Below are positions 7,482 to 18,633 of a DNA stretch of 64,000 nt, piece by piece. Source of the DNA: Deinococcus seoulensis (GTDB lineage Bacteria; Deinococcota; Deinococci; Deinococcales; Deinococcaceae); the NCBI RefSeq assembly GCF_014648115.1, contig NZ_BMQM01000002.1, positions 1 through 64,000 on the forward strand. The letters run 5' to 3'. A program made the translations under genes and the position numbers. The notes beneath the pieces were generated by a model. That model saw only the letters and a program-made list of their open reading frames with translations, did no database searches and was not told the origin of the DNA. Positions within the stretch are counted from its first letter, which is position 1. Every line of letters begins with the position of its first letter.

Positions 7482-8042
7482 TCAGGTGTACGGGTCTTCC
7501 AGGTAGCGTTTCAGGACGTGTACGGGTGGGTAGGTGCCCGCCTGGAGTTGCGTTTCGACGTGCCGGGCGTGCGTCCAGGTGGCGTCGGCCTGGGCGGGTG
7601 TGACGAGGCCCTGGGTGACGGCGTCGTCGAGTTCGTCCCCGTCGATGATCGCGGTCGCGGCGACCGTCCAGGGGGCGTGTTCGGCGGGGTGGCCGATCAC
7701 GTCGAGGTACAGGTCGTCGTGCCAGGGGTACCCGCTGTCGTGCCAGCCTTCGCCGCCGTGCAGGTCGATGTAGTACTGCACGGGTCGCCCGGTAGGGTCA
7801 AGCTGGATGGTCAGGGCGCTGCCGGGCGTGCCCTCCCCGGTGGTGGGGTGGGCGCGCACCCAGCGGTACCCGCTGCCCAGGATGCGGCGCAGGCCGTCCC
7901 GTCCGGGGATGGGCACATCGAGGGACCGGTTGACCTCGTGCGCGACGAAATCCACGATCACGTGACCGGGAACGTGCAGGACGGTCTGGGTGTGCCGGGT
8001 GACGCGCGCCCAGCCGCTCAGGTCAAAGACTTTCCGTTTCAT
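7482..8042 (-). CDS. DUF402-family protein, copy 2
   Basis: This 186-residue paralogue of the next gene starts MKRKVFDLSGWARVTR. It contains QYYIDLHGGEGW, then WHDDLYLDVIGHPAEHAPWT and AIIDGDELDDAVTQGLVTPAQA, the metal-binding acidic region of DUF402. This copy keeps the more usual layout of the family, including the central YYIDLH strand that in copy 1 reads LVILHGETPVFAYADV. A phosphatase role is possible but unproven. Confidence 0.82.
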   Translation of the reverse strand: MKRKVFDLSGWARVTRHTQTVLHVPGHVIVDFVAHEVNRSLDVPIPGRDGLRRILGSGYRWVRAHPTTGEGTPGSALTIQLDPTGRPVQYYIDLHGGEGWHDSGYPWHDDLYLDVIGHPAEHAPWTVAATAIIDGDELDDAVTQGLVTPAQADATWTHARHVETQLQAGTYPPVHVLKRYLEDPYT

Positions 8043-8106
8043 GCCCCTCCCTATCAGCTTCCTGAAATGGTTCTGCCTGCAGTTCAGCTTGAGCGTCTTC
8101 CGTTGT

Positions 8107-8165
8107 CCCCTCTCCCCTTGTGGGAGAGGGAGGGAGGCGCGGAGCGCCGGAAGGGTGAGGGGGCG
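8107..8165. repeat. Composite intergenic hairpin repeat
   Basis: CCCCTCTCCCC and GGGAGAGGG flank a short loop, followed by GGCGC-GGA-GCGCC and GGGTGAGGGGG. The same type of composite inverted repeat is common between genes in many GC-rich genomes. It lies between purN (minus strand, stop at 8185) and the DUF402 pair and may end purN transcription. Confidence 0.6.
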
Positions 8166-8184
8166 AGGTGAAGCCTCCCCCGTC

Positions 8185-8753
8185 CTACGCGAGGCTGCGG
8201 ACGGCCCGCAGCATCAGTTCGCCCTCAGTGGCCTGCACGCGGGCTTTGAGGCTGGCGAGGTCGTCGCCGGGCAGGACGGGTACGCGGGCCTGCGCCAGCA
8301 CGGGTCCCTCGTCAATGCCGGCGGTGACGAGGTGGACGGTGGCGCCGCTTTCGGTGTCGCCGCTGGCGAGGACGGCCTCGTGGACGCGGTCGCCGTACAT
8401 GCCGCGTCCGCCGTGGCGGGGCAGGAGGCTGGGGTGGATGTTCACGAGTCGGCCCTCGAAGTGGTTCAGGACGCGGGGGCCGATCTCGCGCATGTAGCCG
8501 CTGAGGACGAGTGTGTCCGCGCCCGCGCTGACGAGGACTTCGAGGATGGCGGCGTCGAGGTCGTCCGGGTCGGGGTATCTGGCGCTGCTGAGGTGCGCGG
8601 TCGTGAGGCCCGCGTCGCGTGCCCAGGCGAGGGCCGGGGAGCGGCTGTTGTTGCTGACCAGCGCGACGGGGGTGGCGTTCAGGTCGCCTGCGCGGCAGGC
8701 CTCGACGAGGTGCCGCGCGGCGCTGCCGCCGTGCGAGGCGAGAAAGCCCAGTT

Positions 8754-8757
<4 letters not shown>
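8185..8757 (-). CDS. purN: Phosphoribosylglycinamide formyltransferase
   Basis: This 190-residue enzyme carries the catalytic set of PurN: Asn106 and His108 in [13 protein letters not shown] and Asp149 in [10 protein letters not shown]. It transfers the formyl group of 10-formyl-THF to GAR in the third step of purine synthesis, in the cytosol. The nucleotide-binding start is shorter than in E. coli and reads [16 protein letters not shown]. Its ATG overlaps the TGA of the M20 dipeptidase gene (ATGA), so the two are co-translated. Confidence 0.93.
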
Positions 8758-10130
<1,373 letters not shown>

Positions 10131-10235
10131 ACCGGGGATGATACGGGCTGACCCGCGCCGGGCGTCCAGGATCGGAGGGCAGTGGGATGTGGGCCGCGCG
10201 CAGTCCGCACCGCCTGCACCCCGCCTGCCCTTCCA

Positions 10236-10262
10236 TTGCAGAAACACTGACGCGGGTATACT
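10236..10262 (+). promoter_or_regulatory. Promoter of the double HspR-like gene
   Basis: TTGCAG (10236-10241) and TATACT (10257-10262) are separated by 15 bases, and the -10 ends 11 bases before the ATG at 10274. The short leader leaves room only for a weak GGAAG ribosome-binding site. Confidence 0.45.
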
Positions 10263-10273
10263 CAACGGAAGTT

Positions 10274-10987
<714 letters not shown>

Positions 10988-11010
10988 CGGGGGGCGTCGG
11001 GGCGCAGCAG

Positions 11011-11040
11011 AGCCCCCGCGCGGGCCGCTGCGGGGGCGCT
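11011..11040 (+). terminator. Hairpin after the HspR-like gene
   Basis: GCCCCCGC (11012-11019) pairs with GCGGGGGC (11030-11037) across a GC-rich loop, shortly after the stop at 10987. No T-run follows. A TACACT box at 11041 directly after the stem could be the -10 of the phosphoesterase gene. Confidence 0.45.
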
Positions 11041-11156
11041 ACACTTCGGGGCGTGAACTGCGGCCTTCCTGAACAGCGTCTTCCCTCTCCTGCCGGAGTC
11101 CACCTGTCCTGCCACGCTGCCTGCCGCGCCGCCTGTCCCCTGTGGAGCGCGCAGGC

Positions 11157-11996
11157 ATGAGGCCTCTGTGGGTGATCGGGGATATTCACGGCGCGTACGA
11201 CAAGTTGCGTGCCATCCTGCTGCGCGCGGGCCTGATCGACTTCGACGGCAGCTGGACGGCCGGGGACGCGCACGTGGTGTTCCTGGGTGACTACGTGGAC
11301 CGCGGCCCGAACGGCGTGGGCGTGATCCGCCTGATCCGCAGCCTGGAGGTGCAGGCGCAGGAGGTGGGCGGGCAGGTGACGGCGCTGCTGGGTAACCACG
11401 AGGTGATGTTCCTGGCGGCGCTGGTGTTCCGGCACAGCGACCCGCAGGACCGTTACGGGTACCGGGAGTACTGGCTGGAGAACGGCGGGCAGGTGCGGGA
11501 CGCGGACCTGCTGGAACCCAGTGACCTGGCGTGGCTGTGCGGGCGGCCGGCCATGGCGACCTCGCACGACTGGCTGCTGGTGCACGCCGACAGCCTGATG
11601 TACCTGAAGCTGGGCAGCAGCGTCGAGGGCGTGAACGCCGCCGTGCTGGACCTGATGACGAACCCCGACCCGGACGACTGGGGCGCGTTCCTGAACGCCT
11701 TCACGGACCGTTTCGCGTTCGTGCTGGGCGCCGGGGACGAGAAGGCCCGGCAGATGCTGAGTACCTTCGGCGGGCAGCGGATCGCGCACGGGCACACGCC
11801 GGTGTACGTGCTGCTGGACGAGCACCTGCACGGCCCGACCGTGGGGGCGGGGGCGCCCATTCCGTACGCGGGGCGGCTGTGCGTGGCGATGGACAGCGGC
11901 ATGGCGTACCGCGAGGACGCCGGATTCATCGCCCGACTGAACCGTCACGGAATCGCGGAGGTCGTGACCTTCCCCAGCGGCGGCGACTTCTACTGA
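11157..11996 (+). CDS. Calcineurin-like Ser/Thr protein phosphatase
   Basis: This 279-residue metallophosphoesterase has the PPP-family motifs in order: GDIHG (residues 8-12), GDYVDRG, GNHE, and HGHTPVYV near the end; these bind two metal ions at the active site. It is cytosolic, without a signal peptide. PPP enzymes act on phosphoproteins or on small phosphoesters such as Ap4A, and the sequence does not decide between these. The start at 11157 ([12 protein letters not shown]) was preferred because the fold begins at once. Confidence 0.88.
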   Translation: MRPLWVIGDIHGAYDKLRAILLRAGLIDFDGSWTAGDAHVVFLGDYVDRGPNGVGVIRLIRSLEVQAQEVGGQVTALLGNHEVMFLAALVFRHSDPQDRYGYREYWLENGGQVRDADLLEPSDLAWLCGRPAMATSHDWLLVHADSLMYLKLGSSVEGVNAAVLDLMTNPDPDDWGAFLNAFTDRFAFVLGAGDEKARQMLSTFGGQRIAHGHTPVYVLLDEHLHGPTVGAGAPIPYAGRLCVAMDSGMAYREDAGFIARLNRHGIAEVVTFPSGGDFY

Positions 11997-12074
11997 AGTT
12001 CCGGCCCTGAAGACCCCGCGCTGATGCTTCCGGCGGCCTGCTGGCTGGGCAGGGGCGGGGGTGGGGGCGGCCGT

Positions 12075-12112
12075 TTGTCCTAGTCTGTGCGGGTTGTCCC
12101 GGTCTGTACGGG
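12075..12112 (+). promoter_or_regulatory. Two tandem 19-bp direct repeats upstream of the ABC operon
   Basis: TTGTCCTAGTCTGTGCGGG (12075-12093) and TTGTCCCGGTCTGTACGGG (12094-12112) lie head to tail and differ at three positions. They end 50 bases before the GTG start of the ABC ATPase. Tandem repeats of this kind often bind a transcription factor; the protein is unknown. Confidence 0.5.
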
Positions 12113-12162
12113 CACATTCGAGGGCAGGCGCGGCGGGCCGCGACTCCAAAGGACTTTTCTGC

Positions 12163-13761
12163 GTGACACATTCTTCTGATCTTTCCGGTTCCCCCTCGGG
12201 GGCTGCGGGTGCGCCGCCTGCGCTGCGGCTGCGCGGCATCACCAAACGCTTTCCTGGCGTGGTCGCCAACGACTCGGTGGACCTGACCGTCCACGCGGGC
12301 GAGGTGCTGGCCCTGCTGGGCGAGAACGGCGCGGGGAAAAGTACCCTGATCTCGATCCTGTACGGCCTGTACCAGCCGGACGAGGGCGCGGTGGAACTGG
12401 ACGGCCGGGCGGTGCGGATCGGCAGTCCGGCGCAGGCGCTGCGGCTCGGGATCGGGCTGGTGCCGCAGCATCCGCTGCTGGTGTCGCGGCATTCGGTGGC
12501 CGAGAATCTGGCACTGGGTGGCGCGGGTGGGTTGTTCCCGGCGCGGCGCGTGGCGGGCCGGGTGCGGGACCTCTCGGCGCGGTACGGGCTGGAGGTGGAC
12601 CCGGAGGCGCGCGTGTCGGACCTGTCGCCGGGCGAGAAGCAGCGCGTGGAGATCGTGCGGGCACTGCTGGGCGGCGCGCGGGTCCTAATTCTGGATGAGC
12701 CGACGAGCGTGCTGACCCCGCAGGAGGCCGACGGGCTGTTCCGCGTGATGCGCGAGTTGAAGGCGGACGGGCGCAGCCTGATCTTCATCTCTCACAAGCT
12801 CGACGAGGTGCTGGCGGTGGCGGACCGCGTGACGGTGCTGCGGCGCGGGAAGGTCGTGGGCGGCGTGCCGACGCTGGGCGCGACCCGTGAGAGCCTCGCG
12901 GAGCTGATGGTGGGCCGCAGCGTGGACTTTACCCGCAAGCGCGCGGACGGCCCCGGCCCGGAGGCGGGCACGCTGCTGAACGTGAGTGACCTGAGCGCAC
13001 ACGGCTCGCGCGGCCTGCCGGCCCTGCGCGGCGTGAGCTTCGAACTGCGCCGCGGCGAGGTGCTCGGCGTGGCCGGAATTGCCGGGAACGGGCAGAGTGA
13101 ACTGGTCGAGGTCCTGGCCGGGCTGCACGAGGCGACGGGCACGGTCACGCTGGACGGGCAGCCGCTGAGCGGGGACGCCGCCGGGCGTTTCCGTTCAGGC
13201 GTGGCGCACATTCCCGAGGACCGCATTCACAGCGGCACGGTGCCGACCATGACGGTCGCGGAGAACCTCGCGCTGCGGGACTTCGCGCGGGCGCCGCTGG
13301 CGCGCGGGCTGGCGCGGGACCTGGGCGCCACCGACGACCGCGCGCGGCGCGAGGTCGAGGCGTACGCGGTCGCCACGCCGGGCATTCACACGCCCACGCG
13401 GCTGCTGTCGGGCGGGAACATCCAGAAGCTGATCCTGGCGCGTGAACTGGCCGGGCAGCCGAAACTGATCCTGGCGGTGCATCCCACGTACGGGCTGGAT
13501 ATCGGCGCGACTGATCAGGTGCACCGGGTGCTGCTGGACCGCACGGCGCAGGGGGCGGGCGTGCTGCTGGTCAGCGAGGATCTGGATGAACTGCTGAGCC
13601 TGTCGGACCGCGTGGCGGTCATGGTGGGCGGCTCGCTGCTGGGGCCGTTCCCGGTGTCCGGGGTCACGCGTGAGTCGCTGGGCCTGCTGATGGGCGGCGC
13701 GCACCCGCACTCCATTCCGGGTGCGGATCAGGGAGTGGCGCAGGGTGGGGTGGGCGCATGA
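12163..13761 (+). CDS. Nucleoside/sugar-type ABC transporter, double ATPase
   Basis: This 532-residue protein holds two ABC domains. The first has Walker A GENGAGKST, signature LSPGEKQR and Walker B VLILDEPTSVL. The second has a degenerate P-loop (GIAGNGQSEL), LSGGNIQK and LILAVHPTYGLDIG. This is the architecture of the RbsA/NupA family that drives uptake of nucleosides or simple sugars with two permeases and a BMP-type binding protein. The GTG start at 12163 follows an AAAGGA ribosome-binding site. The downstream permease starts inside its stop codon. The matching BMP protein is encoded 5 kb away at 18831. Confidence 0.9.
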   Translation: MTHSSDLSGSPSGAAGAPPALRLRGITKRFPGVVANDSVDLTVHAGEVLALLGENGAGKSTLISILYGLYQPDEGAVELDGRAVRIGSPAQALRLGIGLVPQHPLLVSRHSVAENLALGGAGGLFPARRVAGRVRDLSARYGLEVDPEARVSDLSPGEKQRVEIVRALLGGARVLILDEPTSVLTPQEADGLFRVMRELKADGRSLIFISHKLDEVLAVADRVTVLRRGKVVGGVPTLGATRESLAELMVGRSVDFTRKRADGPGPEAGTLLNVSDLSAHGSRGLPALRGVSFELRRGEVLGVAGIAGNGQSELVEVLAGLHEATGTVTLDGQPLSGDAAGRFRSGVAHIPEDRIHSGTVPTMTVAENLALRDFARAPLARGLARDLGATDDRARREVEAYAVATPGIHTPTRLLSGGNIQKLILARELAGQPKLILAVHPTYGLDIGATDQVHRVLLDRTAQGAGVLLVSEDLDELLSLSDRVAVMVGGSLLGPFPVSGVTRESLGLLMGGAHPHSIPGADQGVAQGGVGA

Positions 13762-14813
13762 GGTTCGTGGCACTGAACGCCCCGTCGGCGGCCCGCTCGG
13801 CGCTGGTCACGCTGGCGGCACTGGCGGCGGCGCTGCTGATCTGCGCGCTGGTGTTCACGCTGTCCGGGCACGCGCCGGGCGAGGTGTACGGCACCATGCT
13901 GCGCGGCACGCTGGGCGACTCCACCGGCCTGGGCGAGGTGGGACGGCGCACCATTCCGCTACTGCTGATCGGGGCGGGGCTGGCGCTCGCGTTCCGCGCG
14001 CAGTTCTTCAACATCGGCGCCGAGGGGCAACTGCTGCTGGGCGCGGTGTTCGCGGCCGGGACGGCGCTGTTCGTGCCGCTGCCGGGACCGCTGCTGCTGC
14101 CCGCCGTGTTCGTCGCGGGTTTCGTCGGCGGGGGCCTGTGGGCGCTGATCGCGGCGGCGCTGCGGCGCGTGAACGTGAACGAGATCCTGTCCACGCTGAT
14201 GCTCAATTACATCGCGGTGGCGCTCGTCACGTACCTGATCGCCGGGCCGTGGAAGGGCAAGGACGTGCGCGGGTACATCTACACCGACACCTTCCCCGCC
14301 AGCACGTACCTGCCCACGCTGCCGGGCTCGCAGGTGCACTGGCCCACGCTGCTGCTGGGCGTGGCCGTCGCGCTGGGATTGCAGTGGGTGCTGTCGCGCT
14401 CCACGTTCGGGTACGCGCTACGCGTGGTCGGCGAGAACCCCGGCGCGGCGCGCTACGCGGGCCTCAGCAGCGGCCGGGTGGCGCTGCTGGTCGCGCTGAT
14501 CACCGGCGGCGTCGCCGGGCTGGCCGGTGCGGGCGAGGTCGCCGGGATTCACCACCGCCTGCTGGAGGCGGGGCAGATCAGCCTCGGGTACGGGTTCACG
14601 GCCGTGATCGTCGCGTGGCTGGCGCGCGGCAACCCGGCCCTGTGCCTGATCACCGCGCCGCTGATGGGCGTGATCCTGGCGGGCGGCGACATCCTGAAAA
14701 TCGACCTGAACCTCCCGTTCCGGGTGGTGGACGTGTTCAGCGGCGTGATCCTGCTGTGCCTGATCGCCAGCGAGGTCTTCATCCGCCACCGCGTGCAGTG
14801 GGGCCGCGCGTGA
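13758..14813 (+). CDS. ABC transporter permease (BMP/nucleoside type), subunit 1
   Basis: This 351-residue integral membrane protein has about nine to ten helices and the family block RAQFFNIGAEGQLLLGAVFA early, then VNVNEILSTLMLNYIAVA and RVVGENPGAARYAG, which contacts the ATPase. It starts ATGA over the stop of the ATPase gene, so the subunits are co-translated. It resembles the larger of the two permeases (NupB/YufP-like) of bacterial nucleoside importers. Confidence 0.9.
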   Translation: MRFVALNAPSAARSALVTLAALAAALLICALVFTLSGHAPGEVYGTMLRGTLGDSTGLGEVGRRTIPLLLIGAGLALAFRAQFFNIGAEGQLLLGAVFAAGTALFVPLPGPLLLPAVFVAGFVGGGLWALIAAALRRVNVNEILSTLMLNYIAVALVTYLIAGPWKGKDVRGYIYTDTFPASTYLPTLPGSQVHWPTLLLGVAVALGLQWVLSRSTFGYALRVVGENPGAARYAGLSSGRVALLVALITGGVAGLAGAGEVAGIHHRLLEAGQISLGYGFTAVIVAWLARGNPALCLITAPLMGVILAGGDILKIDLNLPFRVVDVFSGVILLCLIASEVFIRHRVQWGRA

Positions 14814-14873
14814 CGGGCCGCCCCTCCCCCACTGCGGCCCGCTTCCCGCGCCCCGCGCACCCCGAGGTGTCTC

Positions 14874-15767
14874 ATGGATAACGTTGTGATCGAGGCGCTC
14901 GTGCGCGCCCTGGCAGTCGGAACGCCGCTGCTGCTCGCCTGCCTGGGCGCCATCCTGAACGAACGCGCCGGGGTCGTGAACCTGGGCGTCGAGGGCCTGA
15001 TGGCCGTGGGCGCCCTGGCCGCCTTCGCGGTCGCCGCCAGCAGCCCGGACGCGAACCTGTGGCTGGCGGTGGGCGCGTCCATGCTGGCGGGCGCCGCGCT
15101 GGCCCTGCTGCACGCCGTCGCGACCATCACGCTGCGCGCCAACCAGTTCGTCAGTGGCCTGGCGCTCGCCCTGATCGGCACGGGCGCCGCAGGCCTGCTC
15201 GGCAAGCGGTTCGAGGGCCTGCCGCTGTTCAACAAGGTCGCCGACCTTTCCCTGGGCGGCCTCACGGTCAGCCCGTTCACGGTCGCGGCCCTGCTGCTGG
15301 CCGGTGCGATGGCCTTCTGGCTGGGCGCTACCCGCTCGGGCCTGACGCTGCGCTCGGTGGGTGAGAACCCGGCGGCGGCGGACGTGCTGGGCGTGAACGT
15401 CGGCCTGATCCGCGTGCTGGCCGTCATGGGCGGCGGCGCCCTCGCCGGACTGGCCGGGGCGTTCCTGTCGCTGTCGTACCGGTCCTCGTGGGCGGACAAC
15501 ATGACCGCCGGGCTGGGCTGGATTGCCGTGGCCCTGGTGATCTTCGTCGGCTGGCGGCCCCTGCGGGCCATTGCCGGGGCGCTGTTCTTCGGGTTCCTGT
15601 ACTACCTGCAGTTCCGCCTTCAGGGCAACAGCCCCATTCCCACCGAGGTCTTCAGCGCCATGCCGTTCATTCTCGTGCTGGTCGTCCTGGCCCTGGCAGG
15701 CGTGCGCGGTCAGGCCGGGAATGCACCCGCCGCGCTGGGCCGCGCGTACGTGCGGGGCGAGCGCTGA
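14874..15767 (+). CDS. ABC transporter permease (BMP/nucleoside type), subunit 2
   Basis: This 297-residue integral membrane protein has NERAGVVNLGVEGLMAVGAL near the start, the coupling segment TLRSVGENPAAADVLGVN, and helices throughout. It is the shorter permease partner (NupC/YufQ-like). A gap of 60 bases separates it from permease 1, and it is the last gene of the operon, closed by a strong hairpin at 15800. Confidence 0.9.
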   Translation: MDNVVIEALVRALAVGTPLLLACLGAILNERAGVVNLGVEGLMAVGALAAFAVAASSPDANLWLAVGASMLAGAALALLHAVATITLRANQFVSGLALALIGTGAAGLLGKRFEGLPLFNKVADLSLGGLTVSPFTVAALLLAGAMAFWLGATRSGLTLRSVGENPAAADVLGVNVGLIRVLAVMGGGALAGLAGAFLSLSYRSSWADNMTAGLGWIAVALVIFVGWRPLRAIAGALFFGFLYYLQFRLQGNSPIPTEVFSAMPFILVLVVLALAGVRGQAGNAPAALGRAYVRGER

Positions 15768-15799
15768 GAACGGGCAACAGTCAGTAGGGAACAGGAAGT

Positions 15800-15838
15800 G
15801 GGAGAGGCCCGGCGTATCCGTACACCGGGCCTCTTCCC
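15800..15838. terminator. Bidirectional terminator between convergent operons
   Basis: AGAGGCCCGG (15803-15812) pairs with CCGGGCCTCT (15825-15834), with further pairing on both sides. It lies between the stops of the permease gene (plus strand) and the DsbD-like gene (minus strand) and can serve both. Confidence 0.75.
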
Positions 15839-15852
15839 TGTCCACCTCAGCG

Positions 15853-16233
15853 TCACCTTTCCGCTGGCAGTTGCAGCATCACGGGCACGGTCGTTCCGGC
15901 CTTCAGGGTCACGCGGCGGGCGTGTTCCTGCACGGTGCAGACGCCGCTGACGCGGTCACACAGGAACAGGCGCGCGTGCAGGGTCACGGGGCCGCGCACG
16001 CGGGCGGGCAGCCGTACGGTCACGGGCCGCACGGCGCGGAAGGCGTCCGGGTACGTGGGGTCGGGCACGCCGGTCAGCGGGAACTGCTGCCGGTACGTTC
16101 CGGCCTGAACGGTGATCAGCGACGGCCCACGCACGTTGAATCCCACGCCGGGCGGCGGACGCACGCTGACCAGCAGGGCCGGGACAGATGGGGCCGCGCC
16201 GAGGGTGGCGGCCAGCAGCAGGGCCGGGATCAC
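15853..16233 (-). CDS. Exported DsbD-alpha-like protein
   Basis: This 126-residue protein has a hydrophobic start (VIPALLLAATLGAAPSVPAL) suggesting export and a beta-rich body ending in FLCDRVSGVCTVQEH. Two Cys spaced in this way and followed by a basic strand resemble the N-terminal domain of DsbD, which passes electrons to periplasmic thiol proteins. Its GTG start overlaps the stop of the TlpA-like gene upstream (GTGA), so the two probably work as a redox pair. The family assignment is by pattern only. Confidence 0.65.
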   Translation of the reverse strand: MIPALLLAATLGAAPSVPALLVSVRPPPGVGFNVRGPSLITVQAGTYRQQFPLTGVPDPTYPDAFRAVRPVTVRLPARVRGPVTLHARLFLCDRVSGVCTVQEHARRVTLKAGTTVPVMLQLPAER

Positions 16234-16805
16234 TTCTCGGCCAGCAGCGCCCGGATCTGCGCGTCCAGGCCCGGAATGGCCTGCGGGAAGCGGGAGCTGA
16301 TCTCGCCCCGGTGCGTGTACCGCACGCGGCCCTGCCGGTCGATCAGCAGGAACGTCGGCCACGCCCGGATGCCCCAGGCGCGCCAGTTGGTGCGGGCGTT
16401 GTCCTGCACGACCGGCCAGGTCACGCGGTCCTCTTTCAGGGCGGCCTGCACGCTGGCGGTGGGTTTGTCGGACTCGAATTCCGGGGTGTGCACGCCGACG
16501 ATCTCCAGGCCCTGCGCGCGGTACTGCCCGTACCAGCCGCGCAGGGTGGGCAGGCTGTTGTGGCAGTTGATGCACGAGTACACCCAGAAGTTCACGAGCA
16601 CCACCCGGCCTTTCAGGCCCGCCAGGGTCAGCGGGGCGGAGGTGTTCAGCCAGGGGCCGCCGGTCAGTTCAGGGGGTGTCTGCCCGGTCGCCACGGAGGT
16701 CACCGTGACGGTCCGCGCGGTCACGGCCTGCGCGGGCGGCGCGAGGGTCAGCAGGGCAGCGGCGGCCAGGGTCGCCAGGGTCGTGGGGGTGGGCAGTCGG
16801 TTCAT
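16230..16805 (-). CDS. Exported TlpA/DipZ-type thioredoxin-like protein
   Basis: This 191-residue protein has a signal peptide (LAAAALLTLAPPAQA) and a thioredoxin fold: VVLVNFWVYSCINCHNSLP with active site CINC, a central insert VHTPEFESDKP, and the cis-Pro segment AWPTFLLIDRQG. CINC in place of CGPC and the HTPEFE insert are typical of DipZ C-terminal domains. It should act outside the membrane as thiol-disulfide oxidoreductase. The ATG at 16805 begins MNRLPTPT. Confidence 0.88.
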   Translation of the reverse strand: MNRLPTPTTLATLAAAALLTLAPPAQAVTARTVTVTSVATGQTPPELTGGPWLNTSAPLTLAGLKGRVVLVNFWVYSCINCHNSLPTLRGWYGQYRAQGLEIVGVHTPEFESDKPTASVQAALKEDRVTWPVVQDNARTNWRAWGIRAWPTFLLIDRQGRVRYTHRGEISSRFPQAIPGLDAQIRALLAEK

Positions 16806-16882
16806 GGGTCCTCCGGTGTGCGTGGGCGTCACCCTGGGTACGTGCGCCTGGGCGCCGGGGTTCAAGGTCCGGCATGAACGAA

Positions 16883-16916
16883 CCCCCGGCCAGAAGGCTG
16901 GGGGCTGTGCCGGGGG
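16883..16916 (-). terminator. Hairpin after msrQ
   Basis: CCCCCGGC (16883-16890) pairs with GCCGGGGG (16909-16916), 22 bases past the minus-strand stop of msrQ and upstream of the TlpA-like gene. Confidence 0.6.
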
Positions 16917-16937
16917 TGGCGGGTGAGGCGGCTGGGG

Positions 16938-17594
16938 TCAGGATTTCGCGGCGCGGCTTCCGGTGCGGGCGCTGCGGGCCGGGCGGCGTTTCAGGAAGCG
17001 GATCAGGAACAGTGCGGCGATCACGGCGGCGTAGATCAGGGGCGGCGTGTGGTCTTTCTTCACGCCCCAGTAGTAGTGCAGGGCGCCCAGGCTGACGGCC
17101 ACGTACGCCAGCTGGTGCAGGCGCGTCCAGCGCGCGAAGCCCAGGCGTTTCACGGCGCGGGGCGTGCTGGTCAGGGCCAGTGGTACCAGCAGCAGCAGGG
17201 CGGTGAATCCGGCGGTGATGAACGGGCGTTTCAGGACGTCCTCGGTCATCAGGGTCAGGTCGAAGGAATGGTCGAACAGGTAGATCAGGAAGTGCAGCGC
17301 GGCGTACCCGAATCCCAGCAGGCCCAGGGTCTTGCGGATGCGGGCGGGCCACGTCCAGCCGGTCAGCAGGCGCAGCGGCGTGCAGGCCAGCGACAGGACC
17401 AGTAGCACCAGTGTCAGCAGGCCGGTCTGTAGCGTGGCGCGCTGGATGGGGTTGGCTCCCAGCGCGCCGCTCAGGGCGTCGTAGACAAGCACGGCGACCG
17501 GGAGCAGACCGCCGACCGTGATGGCCGGAACCAGCCAGCCCAGGCGGGCCGGGGGCCGCCGTGCGGGGGCCGGGGTGGGGGCGGGGCGGGTCAC
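16938..17594 (-). CDS. msrQ: MsrQ haem-binding membrane subunit of methionine sulfoxide reductase
   Basis: This 218-residue protein of the ferric-reductase-like fold has six helices. It contains the histidines expected to bind haem b: LGFGYAALHFLIYL, RLHQLAYVAVSLGALHYYW. The LGLLGF and WTRLHQLAY blocks match MsrQ. It passes quinone-derived electrons to MsrP on the outer face of the membrane. It lies two bases after the msrP stop, in the usual order. The C-terminus is short and basic. Confidence 0.92.
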   Translation of the reverse strand: MTRPAPTPAPARRPPARLGWLVPAITVGGLLPVAVLVYDALSGALGANPIQRATLQTGLLTLVLLVLSLACTPLRLLTGWTWPARIRKTLGLLGFGYAALHFLIYLFDHSFDLTLMTEDVLKRPFITAGFTALLLLVPLALTSTPRAVKRLGFARWTRLHQLAYVAVSLGALHYYWGVKKDHTPPLIYAAVIAALFLIRFLKRRPARSARTGSRAAKS

Positions 17595-17596
17595 GG

Positions 17597-18616
17597 TCAG
17601 AAGTTCTTCCGCAGGTCCATGCCCCGGTACAGCCCGGCGACCTCGTCGGCGTACCCGTTGAACGGCAGGGTCTTGCGGCGGCCCAGTTCACCGATGCGCC
17701 GCTCGGTCGCCTGACTCCAGCGGGGGTGCGGCACGGCCGGGTTCACGTTCGCGTAGAAGCCGTACTCCTGCGGGGCGGCCAGTGCCCAGGTGGTCTGCGG
17801 TTGCTTCTCGGTCAGGGTGATCCGCACGATGCTCTTGATGTTCTTGAACCCGTACTTCCAGGGCACGACCAGTCGCAGCGGCGCGCCGTTCTGGCCGGGC
17901 AGCGTGCGGCCGTGCAGCCCGACCGCCATGAACGACAGGGGGTGCAGCGCCTCGTCCAGGCGCAGGCCCTCCACGTACGGCCATTTCAGCACCTGCTGTT
18001 TCTGGCCGGGGAACTGTTTGGTGTCCAGCAGCGCCGTGAACTGCACGTACTTGGCCTTGCTGGTGGGTTCCAGGCGGCGGATCAGGGCGGCCAGCGGGAA
18101 GCCCAGCCACGGCATGACCATGCTCCAGCCTTCCACGCAGCGCATGCGGTAGATGCGGTCCTCGAGCGGGAACCAGGACTGCAACGTGTCGATGTCAATG
18201 GTCTGCGGCTTGCGGACCTCGCCGTCGATGCGGACCGTCCAGGGGCGCGGTTTGAGGCTGCGGGCCAGTCGGGCCGGGTCGCTCTTGTCGGTGCCGAACT
18301 CGTAGAAGTTGTTGTACGTGGTGGCCTGCTGGTACGACGTGACCTTCTCGTCGGTGTCGTACGGCCCGAGGGGCCGGTCGGGGCGGCTGAACGGGTCGGT
18401 CGCCTGCGCCTCGGCGCTGCTCAGGCCGGGGCGGCGGGTCAGGACTTCCAGGCCGCCGCCGAGCGCGGCGACGGTACCGGTGAACAACGCGGCGCTGCGC
18501 ATGAATTCACGGCGGGGGTTCAGGTCGCTGCCGGGCGTCAGGATGCGGCGCTGCCCGTCCGGAGTCTGAAGGTCGGTCGGCTGGGTCTGGTCCTCGGGGG
18601 TGCGTGGGTCGGTCAT
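17597..18616 (-). CDS. msrP: MsrP molybdopterin methionine sulfoxide reductase catalytic subunit
   Basis: This 339-residue protein has a Tat-like twin-arginine start ([15 protein letters not shown]) and the sulfite-oxidase fold, with the molybdenum ligand Cys160 in [47 protein letters not shown] and [15 protein letters not shown] are conserved in the family. It reduces methionine sulfoxide in exported proteins with electrons from MsrQ, which suits an organism exposed to oxidative damage. The start at 18616 (MTDPRTPED) follows an AGGAGGG ribosome-binding site. Confidence 0.94.
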   Translation of the reverse strand: MTDPRTPEDQTQPTDLQTPDGQRRILTPGSDLNPRREFMRSAALFTGTVAALGGGLEVLTRRPGLSSAEAQATDPFSRPDRPLGPYDTDEKVTSYQQATTYNNFYEFGTDKSDPARLARSLKPRPWTVRIDGEVRKPQTIDIDTLQSWFPLEDRIYRMRCVEGWSMVMPWLGFPLAALIRRLEPTSKAKYVQFTALLDTKQFPGQKQQVLKWPYVEGLRLDEALHPLSFMAVGLHGRTLPGQNGAPLRLVVPWKYGFKNIKSIVRITLTEKQPQTTWALAAPQEYGFYANVNPAVPHPRWSQATERRIGELGRRKTLPFNGYADEVAGLYRGMDLRKNF

Positions 18617-18633
18617 GGTGGCCCTCCTGTACA

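Noticed and set aside
8107..8165. CCCTCTCCC/GGGAGAGGG composite hairpin as a new element
   Set aside because: This type of intergenic hairpin is widespread in GC-rich bacteria and only one copy is seen here.
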